NCBI RefSeq assembly: GCF_029784165.1
Contig: NC_073696.1
Coordinates: 188,022,498 to 188,086,497 of the forward strand
Source: Wyeomyia smithii
Taxonomy: Eukaryota > Arthropoda > Insecta > Diptera > Culicidae
Direction of reading: 5' to 3'
DNA: 64,000 nt
A program made the position numbers and the translations under genes. Shown piece by piece: positions 57,297-64,000 of the stretch (positions within the stretch are counted from its first letter, which is position 1; every line of letters begins with the position of its first letter). The notes below the pieces were generated by a model. The model was not told where the DNA came from, ran no database searches, and worked only from the letters and a program-made list of their open reading frames with translations.

Positions 57297-58427
57297 CTGC
57301 CTATAATCGCATACCAGTTCCATATTGGTTTTCATTTTTTTTGAGTTAAATATCAGATTTCATCTATTTCTTGCTTCACTATCGATTAAGAAAACCAAAA
57401 AGTATGTTTTATTCGAAAAAGTCAGAAAAAAATTTGAAGTCAGATTGTCCCATCTTGAAAATAATCGCATAACAGTCTCACTCCAGCAAATATTTTTCCT
57501 GAGTATGGCCATATTTTTTGATTCAATCCACATAACAAATATTTGGTGCTTTTTTTTCAAGTTTTTTACTGTTGAAAAAATAATAATTCCTCACAAAAGT
57601 TAATTTAAAGTAGACACTGAAACTGCAACTTTTTCTGAAAGTACGTTCCCGAAAGGATATTGGTTTCGTCAATCAGAGGGATAATTGCCTTGAGCAATGC
57701 TGCTTTCTGTAAGGGGTTAATTTCCTGTGGATGATCTCTTCAAATGATCATTCAAATTGAAATTGTCAGCACTCAGAAGAAATCTTTTTAGTTACTTAGC
57801 TAAAAACAGCTTGTACCTCTTTTCATCGCCATCGTCTTCCGTTGAGTCACTGTTGTAAAGAAATTGGAAACTTCCCTTTGTCAAAACTACTTTTCCAATA
57901 CGCTAAATGCATATTCGGAATAATTTTATTCAGCACGTATTGCGAAACACTGAAGACGTAAGAAACGAAATTATTCAGTAGCATATCCAAGACTTCAATC
58001 TTATATTCTGCTTTTTCAATGATGACCTTAAAGTCGGGGTAAGTAATGGGTGGACGTTTCCGCCATTCTCCATGCAGCATAGAAGCTGTCTGCGGCCCAT
58101 ATTCAAAATACTTGAGAAAAATATGACCAATATTACTACTCCTAGACCAAGCGGTTGAAAGTGAGACTGGTATGCGATTATTTGCTACTCGATGACCTAA
58201 ATAATCGCATATCAATCTCTTCCTTATTTTTCATTGTAACTTTCACGAAAAAAGTAATCCTTTAATGAAGAAGTTATGATTAGGGTCTATTTCATTACAT
58301 TATGCCGAAAAAATAAGAGTAACCCACCCCAAACAGCTGAAATACGCAAAACAATAAAAATATTTTCAATCGCTGTTTTCTCAACTCGATGATTTTCCAG
58401 ATGGGACTGATATGCGATTATGGGCAG
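57297..58427. mobile_element. 1.13-kb DNA element of unknown family, CATA target duplication
   Basis: Inverted ends ctgcctataatcgcatacca (57297) and the complement of ctgcccataatcgcatatca (ending 58427), flanked by cata at 57293-57296 and 58428-58431. Removing it rejoins the Juan-like frame as VETLEAM-SNRII, so the 4-bp duplication is well supported. The terminal motif ataatcgcatancagtctc recurs inside at about 57463 and 58200 (direct) and 58163 (inverted). A minus-strand 122-codon frame (57847-58215) includes YFEYGPQTASMLHGEWRKRP and starts within one iteron. I do not recognise it; it might be transposase-derived. Confidence 0.75.
57847..58215 (-). CDS. Unknown open frame within the CATA-flanked element
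   Basis: 122 codons, starting MICDYLGHRVANNRIPVSLS (the initial residues are encoded by the element's iteron motif) and continuing LKYFEYGPQTASMLHGEWRK, YPDFKVIIEKAEYKIEVLDM and YVLNKIIPNMH. Composition is that of a soluble protein with mixed charge, and no transmembrane segment is seen. I recognise no family. It could be a surviving exon or fragment of the element's transposase, or chance. Stops bound it on both sides. Confidence 0.3.
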   Translation of the reverse strand: MICDYLGHRVANNRIPVSLSTAWSRSSNIGHIFLKYFEYGPQTASMLHGEWRKRPPITYPDFKVIIEKAEYKIEVLDMLLNNFVSYVFSVSQYVLNKIIPNMHLAYWKSSFDKGKFPISLQQ

Positions 58428-58787
58428 CATAGCTTCTAATGTTTCAACACTAATAAGCCTATGTAATTCGAGTGTACCAAACCAAGGAGGACGCTTCAAA
58501 ACCATTTCCAGAACTTTATTCTGAATCCTTTGAAGCGGTTTTCTTCCTTGTTAAACAACAACTTGATCAGATCGGTACAGCATAGAGCATTGCAGGTCTA
58601 AAAATTTCAAAATTTTCTAAAAATCAAAAGCTTATTCTTTAAACAAAATTGGAATTTCTATTAATGAGAGGATATAAACATCTCGTATATTTGATGCACT
58701 TTGCTTGTATACTTTCAAAGTGCTCTTTAAAAATAAGTTTTTTATCGTAAATTAGTCCCAAGTACTTAACCTTTTCAGACCAACTTA

Positions 58788-60140
58788 ACTTTACAGCTGG
58801 TTCTAAGTTGTTCGAGATTATTGTTAGTAACGTAATGCTCCATTCCACTAAGAATTACATCTCTACCGCGCAACATGGTTTCATGCCGCACCTCTCAGCT
58901 CATAGTAACTTACTGGAATTTACTTCGATGTGCATTTCACATATCGAACAAAAAGCGCAAGTTGATGCCATCTACACTGATTTGAAGGCAGATTTCGATC
59001 GTATTGACCATAACATACTTTTGCGTAAAATGTCACGGCTTGGAGCTACGCGTCAACTTGTGGAATGGTTAAGTTCGTATTTATGTGGAAGGATACTGCG
59101 TGTGAAACTTCGTTCTAGTGTCTCGTCGCAATTCACTAATAAATCGGGAGTTCCGCAAGGTAGCAATATGGGGCCTTTGCTTTTCGCTATATTCTTCAAT
59201 GAAGCAATGCTACGGTTAGGTGTTGGCTGTAGGTTGGTATATGCGGATGATCTAAAGCTATATCTGGTAGTTCGTACAATCGACGATTGTCGTCGTTTGC
59301 AACATTTGCTGAATGTATTCGTCGAGTGGTGCCATAAGAACTGGCTGATAATTAGTATTGGAAAATGTGAGGTAATGACATTCCACCGCATTTTTTCAAT
59401 CCGATCATATTCGAATACCGCATTGATGGACTTGAGCTGAGAAGAGTTGACCGTGTTTGCGACCTTGGTATTCTGCTCGACGCTAAACTCACTTTCCACC
59501 TACATCATGCCAGCTTAATTTCAAAAGCGAGTCGACAGCTGGGATTCATTGCAAAAATTGGCCGTGACTTCAAAGACCCTCACTGCTTCAAAGCCTTATA
59601 CTGCTCTCTGGTACGACCACTTCTTGAAAATTGTAGCTCGATCTGGTACCCTCATCAGTTAACTTGGTGTCTACGGATCGAACGTGTTCAGAAGAGATTT
59701 GTCCGACTGGCATTACGTGACCTTCGCTGGCGTGATCCGGAAAATCTTCCTCCGCTGTCGATTACTTGGCCTCGACACGCTCGAACGTCGTCGCAAAATC
59801 CAGCAAGCTGCATCTGTTGCCAAAATATTGAATGGCGAAATAGATTCGCCAACGCTCTTGTTCCAGCTAAACTTCCGTGCTTCTCAACGTTCCTTACGTT
59901 CAACTGGCCTACTACAAACCGCATTCCATCGGACGTCGTTTGGATTTAACTAGCCTATAACCGCTGCAATCAGGACCTTCTCAAGCGTAGAAGATTTGTT
60001 TGAGTTGACGAACCATCCCGCAAGTTTGTGAATAAGTTGAAAAATTCGAATATTTTGTAAACTTGACACTATTTTTTTATTTATTAAGACTATATATTGT
60101 CAGACAAATTATTGAATAAAATTAAAATTAGAATTAAAAT
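58788..60140 (+). pseudogene. Jockey/CR1-like LINE, 5' truncated, inside Juan-like copy 2
   Basis: Plus-strand RT: FMPHLSAHSNLLEF, DAIYTDLKADFDRIDHNILL (motif A), KSGVPQGSNMGPLLFAIFFN (motif B), RLVYADDLKLYLV (catalytic box) and WCHKNWLIISIGKCEVMTFH, open 58808-59440. A frameshift near 59410-59440 follows, then DLGILLDAKLTFH, YCSLVRPLLENCSSIW and the C-terminal GLDTLERRRKIQQAASVAKI, NGEIDSPTLL. The 3' end is an (aaaatt)n-like run at 60112-60145. It lies opposite to its host element. No clean target duplication beyond a few bases (ttaa). Closest relative in the window is 44705-45955. Confidence 0.85.
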
Positions 60141-60648
60141 TAAAATAACCCCATTCATCTTGATAACGTGATTATTGTTTGGCTTGAGGAAAGAAGCCCT
60201 AGTCTTATGGAGAAAAAATATCATTTAAGTTTCAGAAGCATTGGGAGAAATTTTCCCCTTTTACAAGTAGGAAGAAAAAATATCTAAACTTCTCTGCAAC
60301 CGACTGCATATGACACGAAGACTTCTTCCTTTTATGGAGATGCTTGTATCATCGCAGAACAATGACTTTGTGCATCCTGGAGGCAAATCAGGATGATCTG
60401 AAGTAAAAATGTTGTACAGGACTGGACCCAAGACTGAACCTTGAGGCACACCTGGAAATCTATCAGATTTTGAATTCTGATAGACAACCTGCAGAGTTCG
60501 ATCAGTAAGATATTTTTTTTAAATTTTGATTGGGAAAATTGGAAAATTAATAGTTTGCAATTTCGCAATCAAAGTTTTATGCCAAACACTGTCGAATGCT
60601 TTTTCTATGTCTAAAAGAGCAGCTTTAGTGGAATAACCTTAAGATTTG

Positions 60649-60658
60649 AACTGGCACA
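60649..60658 (+). repeat. Target-site duplication of Juan-like copy 2, 5' side
   Basis: Exact partner of 56977-56986. Confidence 0.85.
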
Positions 60659-61517
60659 GTGCTCCTCGTCCGTCGCTCACTGGCACTCAGCACCAATCAA
60701 CCCGTTAGCCGTTAGGGGACCGCAGTAAAAACTTTATCTGCTAGATTCGATACAATTAGCTTTCATAGAGCGTAAATAATTTTAATTTCTCAAACTGCTA
60801 TACGCTTTTTTATATTATAGAATACCTAACCTAGATCTCGGGAGCTCTTCATAAGCTTTTTCTAAGACATATTGCCAGTGCAAGTCGAATAGTTTACAAA
60901 TGCGTGTATGTGAATCTGAAAGATTTTTCAAAAAGAAACCTAAAAATTTCTACACTTTGATTCTTGAGAAACCAATCAGAAAGTTGTAACGCAGAAATGA
61001 TTCCTCTCAAGATTCCGCCTCCAAGTTATAGGTATTCTGGAAATTTTCACTCAGGATTCTCTGTTCAGTTAAGGCGGATTAACAGACTTTAAAGCATATA
61101 GTTGATAAGACTTATATGGAACAGGTGAGATGAACATGAAGTACTTATTGCTACATATAATGTAGAAGGCTATTCTAAATATATTAAAACAATCCTTTAA
61201 GATGTTTTTTTTTCATTTTGGAATTTTTTTGTAATTGCAAAAATTGGTAGGTTTTAATATATTGTCGAAAGTATCGTAAAACAACTCATAGTTTATGTAT
61301 TTTAGAAAGTAATTGTTAACACAAATAATTTACAGAAAACAATCACCTGTTATTTCAACGATTTATATTAAATTTGTAGCATTTATCGGCATATACAGCT
61401 AAGTTGTTGTTTAGTAGTCTATAAAATACATTAGTCCTGATCAAGAACATAATTATGTTGGAGAAATAGGCAAGTTGTAAAGCAGAGAGTGATAATCTAA
61501 ATATTTATTTAAAAACA
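60659..61517. other. No recognised feature; possible RTE continuation at its left edge
   Basis: The first 100 bases are GC-richer and may continue the RTE relic after the Juan-like insertion. The rest is AT-rich without frames. Confidence 0.4.
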
Positions 61518-61952
61518 TAATGTGAATGCTATCGACTGTGACGTGTATCTATTATTGCTTGGATTTTCGGCTCATCAGTCTTTAAGCTGAACTAAACGAA
61601 GTACTGGTTCTTTTCCTTCAACGTTTCGACGATATATTTTGTCTTTATCAAGAAGTCTACAAAAAACAAAGCAGAGATGTGTTTTCCCTATTTTAAATCC
61701 TTTCTCGTATGTCTGGTACTTACTAAAGCTTTTCGTTTTGTTTTCATTTGTAACTTACATAATACATAATTAACTGTGGTCTGTTTGCGTTTATCACATA
61801 AAATGGTACTATTTTAAATAATTTTTGTCATTGATTAATCTAGAAAAACTTGTACTCGGAAAAACCTTATTTGACCATAAATATGTCGACGTTTTAGTCA
61901 CTGCCATTCCACTCGATCAGCTTGACTACGTGCTTAAGACTTTTAATAGCTA
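61518..61952 (-). repeat. Inverted copy of the Penelope-like terminal repeat
   Basis: 435-base arm, reverse complement of 61969-62406 with only scattered differences, separated by a 16-base spacer (caaccctaacatccag). It holds the same hammerhead-like core on the minus strand (61619-61652). Confidence 0.9.
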
Positions 61953-61968
61953 CAACCCTAACATCCAG

Positions 61969-62406
61969 TAGCTATTAAAAGTCTTAAGCACGTAGTCAAG
62001 CTGATCGAGTGGAATGGCAGTGACTAAAACGTCGACATATTTATGGTCAAATAAGGTTTTTCCGAGTAAAAGTTTTCTAGATTAATCAATGACAAAAATT
62101 ATTTTAAATAGTACCATTTTATGTGATAAACGCAAACAGACCACAGTTAATTATGTATTATATAAGTTACAAATGGAAACAAAACGAAAAGCTTTAGTAT
62201 GTACCAGACATACGAGAAAGGATTTAAAATAGGGAAAACACATCTCTGCTTTGTTTTTTGTAGACTTCTTGATAAAGACAAAATATATTGTCGAAACGTT
62301 GAAGGAAAAGAAGCAGTACTTCGTGTGAACTAAACGACTTAAAGACTGATGAGCCAAAAATCCAAGCAATAATAGATACACGTCACAGTCGATAGCATTC
62401 ACATTA
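61969..62406 (+). repeat. Penelope-like terminal repeat (pLTR), sense copy
   Basis: 438-base arm that ends 8 bases before the start codon of the Penelope-like ORF. Penelope-like elements carry such LTR-like repeats, often partly inverted, and many encode hammerhead motifs in them. A candidate core is at 62268-62301. Confidence 0.8.
62268..62301 (+). ncRNA. Hammerhead-ribozyme-like core in the pLTR
   Basis: The sequence cttgataaagac (62268-62279), a 10-base loop, then gtcgaaacgttg (62290-62301). It resembles a type I hammerhead core: a CUGAUGA-like 5' strand (diverged), a 3-bp stem II gac/gtc, the invariant GAAA, and a short acgt-type stem III. Flanking acttct/agaag could form stem I. The 5' core differs from the consensus, so activity is doubtful. 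The inverted copy at 61619-61652 keeps the same bases. Confidence 0.4.
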
Positions 62407-62414
62407 CGGTCAGT

Positions 62415-64000
62415 ATGGCACAGTTAACCAATGTCAGTTTCTATCAGGAGATTGACAAACTTTTCGGAGCTAGAGTACGGAAATTGTTTAAAGATTACGC
62501 AGTTGCTAATCGAAAACTTGGAAATTTGAAAAGCAGGAAATCTTTCCTAATTCGCTGTCGCAGGAGAGGTATTTTTCCTAGCCGTATCACGAACAATTTT
62601 CGTTGTATTTTCCCGTTGATTGAAGAGAACAGTCCATTCATTGATAAGTTATATCGATGCGTGTCGAGGTTTAAGAAAACACTTCTAAATATAGAAATTA
62701 AACACACATACTTCAAAATCCGCACACTTGAAAACACCATGAAAACTACCGTTGAACAACTTACAGAAGTGGTCCCAGTAGATTTCAGTGAATCTTTTTT
62801 CGAAAACCAGAGTTTGTATTACGAGAGAAATTTTCAAAAACAAACAATGGTTACAAAACGAAAGTTCGATCGTCTGCATCAAAGGCTTGTGGACGGCATG
62901 GACAAACACCTTCCAAAAGGTAATACAAAAGCTGTCTATAATGGAACGGCGGTCCAAATACCACCTGAAACTGAATTTTTGCTTAGCCTAGGTCCAAAGT
63001 TTGCCTTGCCACAAACTGATCCCAGCAAAACGCCATATTTTCATCTCATTGCCGATATAGAAAGCATTCTAAAAACGAATTCTCAAATAGAAACCCAAAA
63101 TCGCAACCGCTGCGGGTTAACAAATATAGTACAAAACTATATGTACCAGGCTGGCAATCATAGCAAACAGTGGGATCCACTAGCAAGAACATGCGAACAA
63201 ACTGAAAAAATCACTAGACAGTTTTTAAAAACTAATCCTGATGTTATGGTCTTACAATCAGATAAAGGTAACAAAACAGTGCTAATGCTCGCCAATGAGT
63301 ATAAACAGAAGATGATGGTACTGTTGGAGGACACCAAAACATATAAATTATTAACCCGGGACCCTACCACTTCTTTTCAACGCAAAACACATCTTTGGTG
63401 GAGCGGTTACATAATCTGAAACTAATCGACAAAAAAACAGCTTCCAACCTGAAATCGCAGAACGCACTATGCCCAAGAATTTACGGGTCACCTAAAGCGC
63501 ACAAACCTGGTTTACCTTTGAGACCGGTAGTACCTAATATGCGGCGCGGTCCTATGAACTTTCAAAGTTCGTAGGAAGAATTATTTAAAATTCCATGGAT
63601 AGTGCATACAACATTAAAGATTCCTTCGATTTTTGCGATTTCATCAACACTGTCACGTTACCTGTTGGATATTCGTTGATTTCATTGGATGTGGTTTCAT
63701 TGTTCACATGCATTCCAAAGGAACTAGTATACCATGACGTGATTTGTTACTGGGACCAAATAAGACCAAACGCTAAGAACATTAGCTTGGACCTGTTCCT
63801 GGAGCTAGTTGAATTTTGCATCGACGCTAGTTTTTTCAAATTTGATGGACGGTACCACCAACAGGTCTTCGGAACAGCTATGGGCAACCTTTTATCGCCA
63901 ATTGTAGCGGAGCTTGTCACAGAGGTATTGCTAGATTGCGTACTCAAACAGCTTAAAATCAAATTGCCGTTCATCAAAAAATATGTCGACGATTAAGTCA
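62415..64000 (+). pseudogene. Penelope-like element ORF (reverse transcriptase), cut by the window end
   Basis: Penelope-like RT, which primes on target DNA and usually ends in a GIY-YIG endonuclease. The first 334-codon frame (62415-63419) holds the N-terminal region and the entry to the RT (FLKTNPDVMVLQSDKGNKTV, a D-K-G-N motif). A 1-base shift near 63385 leads to a frame with LCPRIYGSPKAHKPGLPLRP. A second shift near 63550 leads to 63595-63996 with LISLDVVSLFTCIPKEL (motif A), GTAMGNLLSPIVAELV (motif B) and KKYVDD (motif C), followed at once by TAA. A stop also lies just before 63595. The order and motifs are characteristic of Penelope, not LTR or non-LTR, elements. The thumb and GIY-YIG domain would lie beyond the window. 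This copy is defective. Confidence 0.9.

Larger units (their letters stand above)
56987..60648 (-). mobile_element. Juan-like LINE copy 2 (5' truncated) holding two inserts
   Basis: Bounded by 10-bp target duplications, with a short poly-A (poly-T at 56987-56992). Element parts: 60648-60141 (RT motifs A and B remnants, VPQGSVLGPVLYNIFTSD, LFCDDTSI); 58787-58432 (KVKYLGLIYDKKLIFKEH, then RPPWFGTLELHRLISVETLE); 57296-56993 (SNRIINNF-QKSLQSSI and 3' UTR). A plus-strand LINE (58788-60140) and a DNA element (57297-58427) split it. It shares the FCDD box and 3' end (ttaagtatttatgata) with the 39-43 kb copy and keeps the C-terminal part lost there. Confidence 0.85.

Noticed and set aside
62347..62365. 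ctgatgag near 62344 as the hammerhead core
   Set aside because: The bases between it and the following GAAA-like run (in the inverted arm) leave no room for stem II. The site at 62268-62301 fits better.
61518..62406. Left arm dismissed purely as an assembly artefact
   Set aside because: Scattered base differences between the arms argue for a real duplicated copy, though long reads should settle it.

Overview
This is a eukaryotic, AT-rich, repeat-packed window with no intact host gene that I can recognise. The mix of elements points to a mosquito, most likely a culicine such as Aedes or Culex. It holds ITmD37E transposons (a group described from mosquitoes), a Juan-type Jockey retrotransposon, LOA-, R1- and RTE-type LINE fragments, a Penelope-like element, several mariner/maT/rosa transposons, two families of tRNA-derived SINEs and many MITEs. 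The species is inferred from these element families, not proven.

Layout. 0-4.6 kb: a decayed histone H2A-like fragment, a mariner relic split by a LOA-type LINE, a tRNA-Ser-like SINE and a TA-flanked MITE with an internal iterated array. 4.6-9.6 kb: mostly unassigned unique sequence. 9.7-13.5 kb: a fold-back element and a DD37D (maT) transposon sitting inside an ITmD37E relic. 13.5-21.5 kb: LOA fragments (one cut by a SINE), a recent 237-bp tandem duplication, two tRNA-Val-like SINEs, two TTA-flanked MITEs and a TTAA-flanked element. 24.8-28.8 kb: a mariner relic, an R1 relic and an ITmD37E element with both ends preserved and two insertions inside it. 29.6-38.9 kb: SINE and LINE scraps, a pogo/Tigger-type element with about ten internal iterons, a palindromic hairpin, a second DD37D relic, another LOA fragment and a hAT MITE.

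39.3-46.5 kb is a four-layer nest. One mariner relic was entered by a nearly complete 4-kb Juan-like element, by a DD41D (rosa-type) element that itself holds a hAT MITE, and by a Jockey/CR1-like LINE. 47.6-49.2 kb is another iteron-bearing DNA element. 55.6-60.7 kb is a rearranged RTE relic holding a second Juan-like copy, which in turn holds a 1.1-kb DNA element of unknown family and an oppositely oriented LINE. The window ends in a Penelope-like element preceded by two head-to-head copies of its terminal repeat, which contain a hammerhead-ribozyme-like core.

How the parts relate: almost nothing here is a pathway. It is a record of successive insertions, readable because target-site duplications and interrupted reading frames can be matched across each insert. 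Nearly all coding regions are broken. The most intact are ORF1 and ORF2 of the Juan-like element, where a single TGA interrupts ORF2. Junctions and family calls were read by eye; named families rest on motif recognition, without database searches.
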